From contig JAHGAU010000024.1 in the NCBI GenBank assembly GCA_019925105.1, positions 868,001-932,000 of the forward strand: a stretch of DNA of 64,000 nucleotides. Reading direction: 5' to 3'. Numbering within the stretch: the first letter of the stretch is position 1; each line of letters starts with the position of its first letter. The DNA comes from Niebla homalea. Lineage: Eukaryota > Ascomycota > Lecanoromycetes > Lecanorales > Ramalinaceae. Of this stretch, positions 44,602 to 54,609 are shown piece by piece. The translations under genes and the position numbers were made by a program. The notes below the pieces were generated by a model that had not been told where the DNA came from, did no database searches, and saw nothing but the letters and a program-made list of their open reading frames with translations.

Positions 44602-46694
44602 ATGGCACCCCGAGTTATTGTCGTTGGCGGTGGCCGTGAGTCCCCCTCAGTGCTCCTCTTCCCCGGATACATAGAGCTGACAATGGTGTAGTGTCTGGTT
44701 TGAGTGCTGCACATACTATCTACTTGGCTGGCGGTAACGTCCTCTTACTCGACAAGAACAGTATGCCTCCAGGATCTTCCCAGTAGCCTGCTCGTGACTG
44801 ACACTATGTCCAGACTTCTTTGGCGGCAATTCCACAAAGGCAACATCAGGAATCAACGGTTCTTTGACGCGGACACAAGTCGATGAAAAGATCGGCGACA
44901 GTGTCAAGCAATTCTATGAAGACACACTCAAATCAGCCAGAGACAAGGCGAGGCCAGACCTCATCAAAGTCCTCACTTACAAGTCCGCTTCTGCCGTTGA
45001 ATGGCTGCAAGATGTGTTCAATCTCGATCTCACACTCGTCTCACGCTTGGGGTATGCTTGAATGCCTTCTCCTCCTCGAGATATTTGACATCATACTGAT
45101 AGTTTTCAGTGGCCACTCACAGCCAAGAACACACCGTGGCCACGATGCCAAATTCCCAGGAATGGCCATCACATACGCCCTCATGCAGCGTTTAGAGGAG
45201 CTGGTGGAGACTGATCCAGAGAGAGTACAAATAATCAAAAAAGCTCGCGTCACAAGGATCAACAAAGAAGGCAACAAGGTCACCGGTGTCACATATGAAT
45301 TTGGCGGCGAGGAAAGCTCAATAGATGGGGTCGTCGTCCTCGCAACAGGAGGCTATGCCGCCGACTTCGGCAACAGCTCGCTCCTGAAGAAGCACAGGCC
45401 CGACACCTTCGACCTAGCCAGCACCAACGGTACACACGCCACAGGCGACGGCTTGAAGATGCTGATGGACATCGGTGGCAATGGCATCGATCTCGACAAA
45501 GTCCAAGTCCACCCCACAGGTCTCGTTGACCCCAAAGACCCCGGCTCAAAATGGAAATTCCTAGCCGCTGAGGCCCTTCGAGGCGAGGGCGGTCTCCTTC
45601 TGAACTCCCAAGGCCAACGCTTCGCCGACGAGCTCGGCCATCGCGACTACGTCTCCGGCGAAATGTGGAAGCAGAAGGACTCCTCCAAATGGCCCATCCG
45701 CCTCGTCCTCAACTCCAAAGCCTCCAACGTGCTCGACTTCCACACCCGCCACTACTCCGGCCGCGGCCTCATGAAGAAGATGTCTGGTGCCCAACTCGCC
45801 AAGGACATCGGCTGCTCGGAATCCGACCTCCAATCCACCTTCACGACTTACAACGCCATCGCCGACGGCAAGGAAAAGGACCCTTTCGGCAAAAAATTCT
45901 TCCACAACCTCCCCTTCGACATCAACGACACCTTCCATGTCGCCATCATGGAACCCGTGCTCCATTTCACCATGGGCGGTATCGAGATCAACGATAGGGC
46001 CCAGGTCCTCAACGCCGAGACCAACCAACCCTTCGAAGCCCTCTACGCCTGTGGAGAACTTGCCGGCGGCGTCCATGGCGCCAATCGCCTGGGCGGTTCC
46101 TCCCTCTTGGGCTGCGTCGTCTACGGCCGCGTGGCAGGCGACTCGGCCTCCGAATACCTCTTCAAGAAGGTCATCACAGGCGGCATCTCCACCGCATCCC
46201 AGCGTCTAGGCCAAATCTCTCTGCACATCGACCCCGCCACCCCCGGTAAGATCTCTGTCGAGTGGGCCGACTCCTCCAGCTCCTCCTCGGACGCATCCAT
46301 CTCCCCCGCAGCGGGCGGCAAGACGCAAGCCCAGCAATCCCAACAATCCGCCGGCCCCGTCATGTCCTCCACCGCCGACAGCGCCGACGCAGGCAAAGTC
46401 TCCAAACCGACCGACCCCGTCGACTTCAAGGTCCCCAACAAATCCTTCAGCATGGAGGAGGTCGCCAAACACAACAAAAAGGACGACTTGTGGATCGTGG
46501 TCAAGGGCGTGGTCCTCGATGTGACGAACTGGCTGGACGAGCACCCCGGTGGACCGCAGGCGCTGTTCAGTCACATGGGCAAGGATGCGAGTGAGGAGTT
46601 TGAGATGTTGCACGATGATGAGGTGATCCCGAAGTATGCGGCCGGGATCGTGATTGGGAGCGTCGAGGGCCAGGAGGTCAGTTTGCAGATATGA
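44602..46694 (+). CDS. FAD-dependent fumarate reductase (Osm1/Frd1-like) with C-terminal cytochrome b5 domain
   Basis: Four exons (44602-44635, 44692-44760, 44814-45051, 45110-46694) encode about 641 residues. The FAD-binding N-terminus reads MAPRVIVVGGG and continues across the splice as LSGLSAAHTIYLAGG. GGNSTKATSGING, VHPTGLVDP, the catalytic-core region ALRGEGGLLLN and ACGELAGGVHGANRLGGSSL all match soluble fumarate reductases (flavoprotein of the Osm1 family, re-oxidising FADH2 or NADH under low oxygen). After a Ser/Ala/Gln linker (about residues 475-535) comes a cytochrome b5 haem domain with DEHPGG and the second His in EMLHDDE. No mitochondrial targeting peptide is clear. The fusion suggests electron delivery through b5 haem to the flavin. 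Confidence 0.93.
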
Positions 46695-47218
46695 TGCCAA
46701 GCTGGTTGGTGTATGGTGATGCACGTGGAGGCACGCTTGTTGAAGGTCTTTTTTTTTTTCCTGAATGGATCGCGTGCTGCACTTGTACCCTATGTATATG
46801 CCCCCCAGCAAATGAAACCCCCCCGACATGAAATCATTGCATCACACGTCAGCGTGATCAGACTCGCGACTTGTGTTCCCATTAAGGGCATCGATAGAGC
46901 TGGAACGGGGAAAACCCCATCAAAGCCACGGCTGGCTGACCGTAGTGAAAAAGCTATGCATCAATGACTGTTTTCGCTACCTATACAAAACAAACTTTGA
47001 TGACCCAGACGACGCCATCGCTCGGCTCTTAATTCAGAAAAGAAGAGGGGGGGGGGAAATGCTCTCGTCAATAATAACCATAGTAATGCTTGGTTCGGCC
47101 GTCCTCTCGGATCCAAAGCTCCGCTCATTTTTCCAAACGCCCAAAATGTCTGTTCCCAACAACACACAACTTAACTGGTACGCTGGAACCCAACGGCTGC
47201 AGAGGACCCTTTGATTTT
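46695..47218. other. Convergent intergenic region
   Basis: This is the 3' gap between the fumarate reductase and polo kinase genes. It has a T-run (46749-46759) and a short G-run near 47047-47057. No gene is seen. Confidence 0.4.
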
Positions 47219-50200
47219 TCACTTCCCCTTCGCGGCCACCACTTCCTTAGCAGGGACCTCAAACCTCCCATCGCCACCCCTCGCCCCGACGCTGACCCAG
47301 ACCATTTTCACCTTCTCGCTACCAGCCGCCTCCTTCATCCCCTCCCACATCATCGGTCTCCCATCCTTGACCTCCTCGAACTCACCCGGCTCCGCAGCCA
47401 TCCTTCCCAGCCCCCCGTGCTCTAGCCACTTGCCCACCACATCCCGCATGAACGCCAATTTCTCGCTCATCTGATTCGCCGCTACTGCATCCCCCCAACT
47501 CTTGTCCTTCCACTCCCCCTTCAATAGTACATCAGACGGGTAGGACAACACAGCCCTCTGCGCCAGATCCACGCCCCTCAATTTCTGGCCCCGCTGGATG
47601 CGGTCGGCGCCAATGAGGGGCAAGTGGTAGAAGTCGACCCACTCCCCAGCACTCGAGACGAGGACTTTGGTGTGGTCCGGGAAGTTGAATTGGAGGGAAG
47701 TGTCGGAGAAGGCCCAGATGCCGGTGTTGCCGAGGCGTTCGTAGAAGGTGATGAATGGTGCGGTGACTTTGCTGCTGTTGGTTGGAGGGTTATCGAGGGG
47801 CGGCTCGGCGTCGTGATCTTCCTTGGTGAGCGTCTGGGTCATGTATTTCCCAAATTTATCCCACAGGCAGAGTTTCTTGCGGCGTTCGTAGTCAAACGAG
47901 TCGACACCCGGGCCGAGACGGCCCTCTGCGCCGGTATCGCTGGGTTCGGTGTGATAGGTGGAGGCTGGGATGATGACACGCTTCAAACCGTCAAGACTGC
48001 AGTTTTCGACGAATTCGACGGCTGGACCGCAGCGTGGGACGAGCTGGGTTCTCTCCGGGTAGGAGGATGTACCTGCTTTGCGTTGTCTAACGTGATTCTC
48101 GGCACCCGGTACGACGATGCAGGTGGGGTTGGATAATCGGTCTCCAGAGGAGGAGCCCTTAAAAACACAGCCCACGGTGCCGTTGGCAAGAATGTAGCCG
48201 ATGCCGAATTTGTTGGAGTAGTCAACCCACTTGACGACGACAGGGCGGGATTTGGTAGATCGGGATTTCGCTTCGATTTCCGTAGCCGTAAGGCGTGATT
48301 TTCGAGACGGTACGTTATTAAGATGGTTGGAGAGATTCCTATGGAAAGCTCGAAGACCTATGAGGACGTCGTCGGGTTTGCTCAAGGGAAGCTGCTCATG
48401 AGGCTCATCGGGGTTGATGAGATTTTGAATCGAAGGAGTGGAGCTGGAATCTTTGCCTGAGCGTGTAGGCTCTGAGCTGAAAGACGAGATCTTAGATGGT
48501 ATTGGTTCTCCACTCATTTCCCTCTGAATGTTGGACGCTATTCGTGCTCGTGTTCTGGCGGCCATCTTACTTCGTTTCTCATCGGGATTTGGGCTTGTCG
48601 CGTCAATATACTCATCCTTGGTCATCGATCGTGGCGCTTGTGCTTCTGCGGGTGGCTCATCCTCTTCAAGGTTGATGACTTTCCTCGATCGAGTCGCCCT
48701 TGATCTGGCTTCTTTCGCAGCATCCTGCTGTGCTTTCAATGCAGCAGACGAATTATTGGTCGGCCGTAGCGGCAGCTCGTTCAGAAGTCCACGCCGTGCT
48801 CGTGTAGGCCCTGCAAAGTGTTGCGCAGGTATTTCAGGTATCTGTTCAGCGTCCAGAAGGCGCGGGTCAATCCTCGAGCTGGCGGCCCTGCCACCAGCCT
48901 GAGCAGCTCGTAAAGTGGCCGCGTGACTTTGAACCGGCGCACGCTGACCACTGGCTTTCCTTGCATGCTGAGCCGGGATCTCTTGGCTCGCCTTTGGGGG
49001 TGCGATATTCTCCTTGACGAACTCAACATCTGGCTCAAATTCGACCTTCTTTGCTGGTTGGGTAGGCCAGTTTCGAAGTGAATGCTTTGAGATGTAGACT
49101 ACATCATTGGGGAGAGGAACAATTGGTCCTAAACCGGCAGCTTCCTCAGCAGCGCACTCTCTGTAGAGTGAGAGATCTATGTCAGCTCCGACAGCTGCTT
49201 CTGGAGCCAGGCCGCCAGGTAAATGGCCTACACCGCATTTCTTTGCCAGGAGTCTCAGACTCAGTCGTTCGGTCCCTTTCACCATCACATCTCCACGAGG
49301 ACGGGCCTTTTGGTCCAAGAAGCGAGGTGTTGCTTCCCGAAAATAGTCTTCCATCTTTGCCGGTATTGCGTCGCCTCCATACATGGAGAAGAAGGAGTGG
49401 CCGACTATTTGATCAGGATCTGGCCGTCTTTCTGCGTCGACTTTCAATAGCCTCGCCACAAGATCCTTGGCTTCGTCTGGGATGTCATTAGAGTGTTTAC
49501 CTTCCTGCGGCCAAGAATAATCGACGTTCCTCGCTCGGTCGTAGATCTCTCTCTGGGAAGATGACTGGAACGGCGGCTGTCCAGCAATCATAGCAAATCT
49601 ATATCAGTCAGCATTGACACAGCTGGAATGTAAAAGGCACCTACAATATCACGCCAATGGCCCATATGTCCACCTTATGATCATGACCACCCTTTCCCAT
49701 TTCCAAAATCTCGGGAGCAATGTAGTTTGGGGTTCCACATAATGTTGTTCTTCTCGACTTTGCAAAGTCCAACATGCCTTCGATTTCGTTTTTGCTCACC
49801 AGAACGGCAGCCAATCCAAAATCTCCAATCTTCAGGTTCATGTCATGGTCGAGGAAGAGATTACCCATCTTCAGGTCTCTGTGAATCACGCTCCTCGCAT
49901 GCATGTATTTGATAGCCCCACACAGTTGCACTGTCAGTCTCCTGACTTCTGGAAGCGTCAGATGTCTTCTCTTTTTGACCAAGTCCATTACCGATCCATT
50001 CGAGCACATCTCCAAAACCACATATGTTGCCTCCTTGTATGTGAATGCTCGGTGAAATTCCACAATGTTGGGATGTCGCATCTTTGCATGTATCTGCAGC
50101 TCGGTGCGAAACTTCACATCTTGTCAGCGATGCCTGCTTCGGAGCAAAATCCTGGGGTATCAGACCTTGTCCTCCATTTTCTTCTGGCTCATCTTCGCTC

Positions 50201-50549
50201 GTACAACTTTGAGTGCATATATACTGCTCTTCGACTTGGAGCCTTTTCCACGAAGCTCCCCCTCGTAAGCTATTGCAAAGCCTCCCTTTCCCAATAGCCG
50301 TCCAGTGTGGAACTTCTCCGCCAGTGCGCCCTCGTAATAAGGGGGCTGAACTACCCATTCAGGCGGTACAGGTGCATATTCTTTCTCCTTTGCGGCCTTC
50401 CGTGCTGCTTCAGCCTTTCGCGCTTCTTCTTCCTCTTCCATTCCTGCAATCTCCTTGGCAGCCTTTTTACTTTTGGTTTTAATTGGAATATTTGCTGAGC
50501 GAGGAGATAGGGGCTCTATGTCTTGTCGTTGTAGTCGTGCAAATGCCAT
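47219..50549 (-). CDS. Polo-like serine/threonine kinase (Cdc5/Plo1-type)
   Basis: Three exons (50549-50166, 50111-49645, 49598-47219) encode about 1076 residues. The kinase domain has the Gly-rich loop LLGKGGFA (about residue 85), the HRDLK catalytic loop with IHRDLKMGN (about 206), DFGLA (about 226), and an activation loop with TTLCGTPNYIAPE. Two polo boxes follow in the C-terminal third (first recognisable at KWVDYSNKFGIGYILANG, about residue 760). The region between is unusually long, about 370 residues, and low in complexity. A basic, Glu/Ala-rich N-terminal extension precedes the kinase. The 54-bp first intron uses a GTCTGA donor. The enzyme would control mitotic entry, spindle and septation. 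Confidence 0.93.
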
Positions 50550-51099
50550 TATCTTGTTGAGATGGTTCTGTTAACCCTTGGTGGAAAACCGGATTTTCAG
50601 AGAGCCTGTTAGCTAGACAATAAAGACCCAACAACAACAAGCCGAGTTCACGCCCGTATGGTGTCCATGTGCAAGCTGTACTGGTTCAGCTGTGTACTGT
50701 CCAGCTAATCATCAGAAAAGCAAAGTCCCATCGATTCATCCAACCTCAGAGATCGTCAATAGAGCTAGAACAGCTGACCATAAAGTGTGAAGAAGCTGCG
50801 AAGATGGATTGGCGCCGTGGCCATATACCAATATTCCAATATTTACTTTGCGGCCTCATCAAGTTAGCCAAAAATACGTTAGCGCCTTCGCGGGGGAGAA
50901 TGCATATCCGAAGTATTTCCGAGGGCACCTTCGAACATCTGACTCGACCACGGTAGAAACGTAATATCTCTCCTTTTCTTTTCGTGTATAGACTGTTCGA
51001 TCTCGTGCTGGGGGCATGATTGTCTCTATACTTACCCTCATGGGTTCACTCTTGATCCAACTGCGGCAATGAAAGCACCGCCTCGACTACTCTCCCGCC
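50550..51099. promoter_or_regulatory. Divergent promoter, polo kinase / OPA3
   Basis: 550 bases separate the two start codons. No coding motif is seen in the short frames inside. Confidence 0.5.
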
Positions 51100-52103
51100 A
51101 TGTCCAGCGTAGTCATTAAGATTGGCTCTTTGGTCATAAAATCACTTTCCAAACCCATTGCTGCAAGTCTGGAGTTTTTCTATCTATCTCTGCGTTTACT
51201 CATATGTCTCAGAACAGGATCAAGCAACAAGCTCGCGAACATGACCGTTTCCGTCGCTACTGCGTTAAGCTCGCTCAAGGCATCCATCAATGGGACATGC
51301 GATTCCGACTTGGCCTACTACAGGACGCCGCCGCTATTGACAAGCAATTGGCCCGCGACGCAGCCGAACGAAAGGCAGAAGAGGCAGAGAAGCGAAAGTC
51401 GCACGGTCCGAAGACGGAAGCACAGACGAAAGCTGACGAGAGAGCCAAGGAAAAGGGACATGAAAAACATAAAGAGGAAGATAAACCCAAGCCAAGGCCG
51501 AGAATCCGACCTCTGTCCGAAGCAAAAGCTATTGATAGCGGTGCCAACTTTGTGAGCGAAACGTTCTTGCTAGTGGTTGCCATTGGGACCTTGTTCGGTG
51601 AAAGGTACTACAGTAGTAGAAAGGAGAATAGTAGACGAGAAGATGTGGCCGAGAGGATTGAGGGATTAGAGGAGTATGAAAGGAATGTGAGGAAGGGCAT
51701 GTTAGAGCTGGAGAAGGAGGTCCTGAGACTGAAGGGAGAGAAGGCTGGGCTGTTGTCGAAGGCTCCTGCAAGAATCCTTCCAAGGGAAGTATACGAGCTG
51801 GAGGGGAAGGAGGAAAGTGACGAAAAGCAGCCAAAAGGCTGGCTTAGCTGGTTCAAAACCATTGGTGTCATAGACCAAGAGCATCAACCGGAGCCGACGA
51901 CGAAAGCTGCAGAGGAGCATGTTCAAGTTGCCGATGCTAAGCCACAAGTTGAGACGAAGACGCTTTACGATCGGATCCTCCATCCCACGGCTACAGCCTC
52001 GCCAAAAGAAGTTCGAGAGGCGCATCCGTCCTCGCCACCGTCATCTCTACAGTCCAGTGGCGAAGTCAAAGCCTCGTCGCCTCCAACGAGACCGGCGACT
52101 TGA
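51100..52103 (+). CDS. OPA3: OPA3-like mitochondrial protein
   Basis: Exons 51100-51162 and 51213-52103 encode about 317 residues. The first exon gives MSSVVIKIGSLVIKSLSKPI, and splicing yields KPIANRIKQQA, the invariant OPA3 N-terminus. The core continues with EHDRFRRYCVKLAQ...MRFRLGL, and then IRPLSEAKAIDSGANFVSET with a hydrophobic segment FLLVVAIGTLFGE, typical of the family's membrane-linked part. A coiled coil follows. OPA3 proteins sit at the mitochondrial membrane and affect organelle shape. The 50-bp intron starts with GCAAGT, a classic GC-AG donor. The protein is longer than animal OPA3 because of a charged insert (about residues 60-115) and a Pro/Ser/Thr-rich tail. Confidence 0.9.
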
Positions 52104-52579
52104 CAAAGCATGATCAGGACGGCCCGAAACATGTTCGTAGAGTATGTCATTGGGGAAAGGATAGTAGACGAGCCAACGGTTTGTACATTACATGTTTAAG
52201 AGGCGTTGTCGGAAGATACCCACAGAGCATGAATCTCTACTCGTTTTGGGATTTACATCCTTAGAGAAGAAAATCCACTTACGCGGTTCGACTCCAATCT
52301 CCATCCTTCACTTTCTTTCGTATTCTCGCTCCACGTTTGTCACAGACCAATCCTCCGATAAGGGGGCAGACACTTTATCGCAAATTCGAGAATCAATCTC
52401 CAGGCGTTTGTCATGTTTTGTGCCTCCCTACGTCGTCGCCCTTCCCTTGATGGGTTGACTCCGCACCTCACATCCGCCATCAAATCGCCATTACGAGGCA
52501 AGTCCTGTACTCTCTCTTCACTCGGCCCCATCCCAATCCCTCCAACTGTAGACCTCTGATGCCACCTAAATAGAGTCCA
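52104..52579. other. Intergenic region downstream of OPA3
   Basis: It includes the OPA3 3' UTR and probably the promoter of the next, poorly defined gene. A possible first exon for that gene starts at an ATG near 52413 (MFCASLRRRPSLDG), but I could not connect it in frame. Confidence 0.3.
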
Positions 52580-53889
52580 ACCTCAACACCCACGACCTCT
52601 CTCTCCCCCTCCAGCAAGGTCCGACCCCTCGCCAAATCTCAACAAGCCGCAACAATAACCTATTCCTCATCCTCACTCCATCCGCACTGCTGCCCGCAAA
52701 CCAGTCATCAACACTGGCCCGCGTTGATCGTTTCAGCCACCTCGTCGCCGATCCTACACCTGCAATAGCGTTTCTGCTCAGCACGCCTCCTGCCCCTGGA
52801 CATACAGCCAATGGCTTAGCTGCGTTGATGCAGCTTCAGATGCTGTAGGTCTTCTCTACTTTCGTCAGACAATATAATCATCATGCTATTCATCACTCCT
52901 CCTATCTTTTCAATCGCAATCCATCCCCTATCCATGACCGTTTCAGCCTCGTATACCCCAGCTATAGCCCCATTAAACCCCCTTCCATAACCCCCCTTTC
53001 ACATCACATTTCCTTTTCCTCTCCATTTCCCCTCTCCACTTAGCCCCTCCATTTCCCCTCCCCCTGAATTTCGTACTCTACTCGCTTCCCCCTTCCCCAA
53101 TCCCTACTCACATTACCGTATCAACCACCCTCTCCACCTCCCACCTATCCCTCCCCCCACGACTCCCAACCACAGCCCAGCTAACCCCTCCCCTCCCTTT
53201 CTCCCCTTAGCCTCCCTCATCCCTCCCCGCCCCTCCTCCCCATCCCCCACCCCGCCGCCCTCCTACCCGTCCTAACATCCTACACCACCGCCCTCGTCAC
53301 ACCCAACCCCCACCATAACCACCACCTCACGACCCACCCGCCTCGCACGCAGGCTCTGGGATTACTACGCCACACCACCACCTCCGACGCCGGAGTGAGC
53401 GAGCACGGCGTCCACATCCTCAGCGACCTCTGCGGCTCCATGACCGAAGTCGTGGAAATGGCGAGGGGAAGAAGAAGAAGGAGGGGTGATGAGATGGTGC
53501 GATGGTTGGGACGCGGAGAGGCGGGTGGGGTGAAGGGGTTTTGGATGGCTGGCGGGGAGGGAGGGGGGGACGGTGCTTGTGATGGCGGTGGCGAAGGAGA
53601 GGTGCGAGAGGGGGGTGGTGTTGTGGACCAGGAGCAGGAGGAGGAGGAGGTGATGATGATGTTGGATGAGGATGTGGGAGGGGAGGGGAGGAGTGGGATG
53701 GTGGTGGATGAAGGTGTGGAAGGGGGAGGGGGATCGGGGGATGGGATGGGAAGGGGGTATGTGCTGCGGGAGGATGTTGGGTATGATACTACTACTACTG
53801 GTAGGGGGATCAAAGGTGGGTATCGAAGCACGTGGCGAGGCAACGAAGGGTTGGAGGAAATCGATCGATTGTTGGGACTTTCGAGATGA
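52580..53889 (+). CDS. Uncharacterised gene in CT-rich sequence, 5' end and splicing uncertain
   Basis: Two protein-like blocks stand out on the plus strand. Block one (about 52640-52844) reads LFLILTPSALLPANQSS, then LARVDRFSHLVADPTPAIAF and LAALMQLQM. Block two (about 53224-53889) reads ALLPVLTSYTTALVTP, then GVSEHGVHILSDLCGSMTEV, and ends LEEIDRLLGLSR. A CT-rich intron-like stretch of about 370 bases lies between, ending at a CCCCTTAG acceptor. The blocks recall a conserved but unnamed fungal family whose members have an LSDLC-type motif; this is memory, not a search. The second block contains a Gly/Glu-rich low-complexity insert. Start and exact exons are unresolved. The overlapping minus-strand Pro/Ser frame is a shadow. 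Confidence 0.4.
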
Positions 53890-54051
53890 TGCCAGCCAGG
53901 TCGAGCTTACTTAGCTTGTCCCTCATTTTGTAAGTGCTTTGCTGCTGCTGCTGTAGCCATTTCGGCAACCACAAGCGAGGACTCATGCTTCCGAGAGAAA
54001 TACCTACATATACATTCACACATTTCGATACTCCTGTGACACCACCATACG

Positions 54052-54588
54052 TCACACATCACCGCGCAGCGGTTCGCGGGTCGGGAAGCGGCAAGACCTT
54101 AGATCCCGGGCTTTAGTCGCAAAGAAACTTTTATACAAGGTCCAACGCTGGAGGAGCTGGTTTCCCGGATCAGGAATGGTGCGTGGGGAAGTGTCATCAC
54201 CGCGCCATGGTGGTGGTGGTGGTGGTGGTGGCGATGGTGGCGGTGCCTCGGTTAGATAGCTCTCGGAAACGGGCGTGTTTGGGAGAACCTGATGATTTGG
54301 ATCTTTTGGAGGATTGCAGAGCGCAATTTGTGAAGCGGGATGCAGATGTTGTTGAATGAGTATGGTTTGTAGTGGTTCAGAGGTATGTGCTAGCTTTCTA
54401 CGTCTAGAAAACATTTCCTGAAAGTAGTCTCTTTGAGGTCCGACAGCCATCGACAGTGCCAAATCTGCATTTTCTCTAGCCATCAGCCAACAGGAATTTT
54501 GAAGCAAAATCCGTCTAGCTCTCTCTATATGCGAAGAAGCTATGTATAACCCATATGCTGATGTGCCGACAATACGCACCAATGCCAA
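54052..54588 (-). CDS. Hypothetical ORF, weak
   Basis: A 178-codon frame opens 22 bases past the stop of the MLH2-like gene on the same strand. The middle has a Pro run (PPPSPPPPPPPP) encoded by the (TGG)n microsatellite at 54208-54231. No domain is recognised. It may be chance sequence or part of the 3' UTR of the upstream gene. Confidence 0.2.
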   Translation of the reverse strand: MALVRIVGTSAYGLYIASSHIERARRILLQNSCWLMARENADLALSMAVGPQRDYFQEMFSRRRKLAHTSEPLQTILIQQHLHPASQIALCNPPKDPNHQVLPNTPVSESYLTEAPPPSPPPPPPPPWRGDDTSPRTIPDPGNQLLQRWTLYKSFFATKARDLRSCRFPTREPLRGDV

Positions 54589-54609
54589 AAGAAAGCTACG
54601 GAAGCCACT

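Noticed and set aside
53280..53843. Minus-strand frame of 187 codons rich in Pro and Ser
   Set aside because: It is the antisense of the more protein-like plus-strand block with HGVHILSDLC; its content is only the complement of GA-rich DNA.
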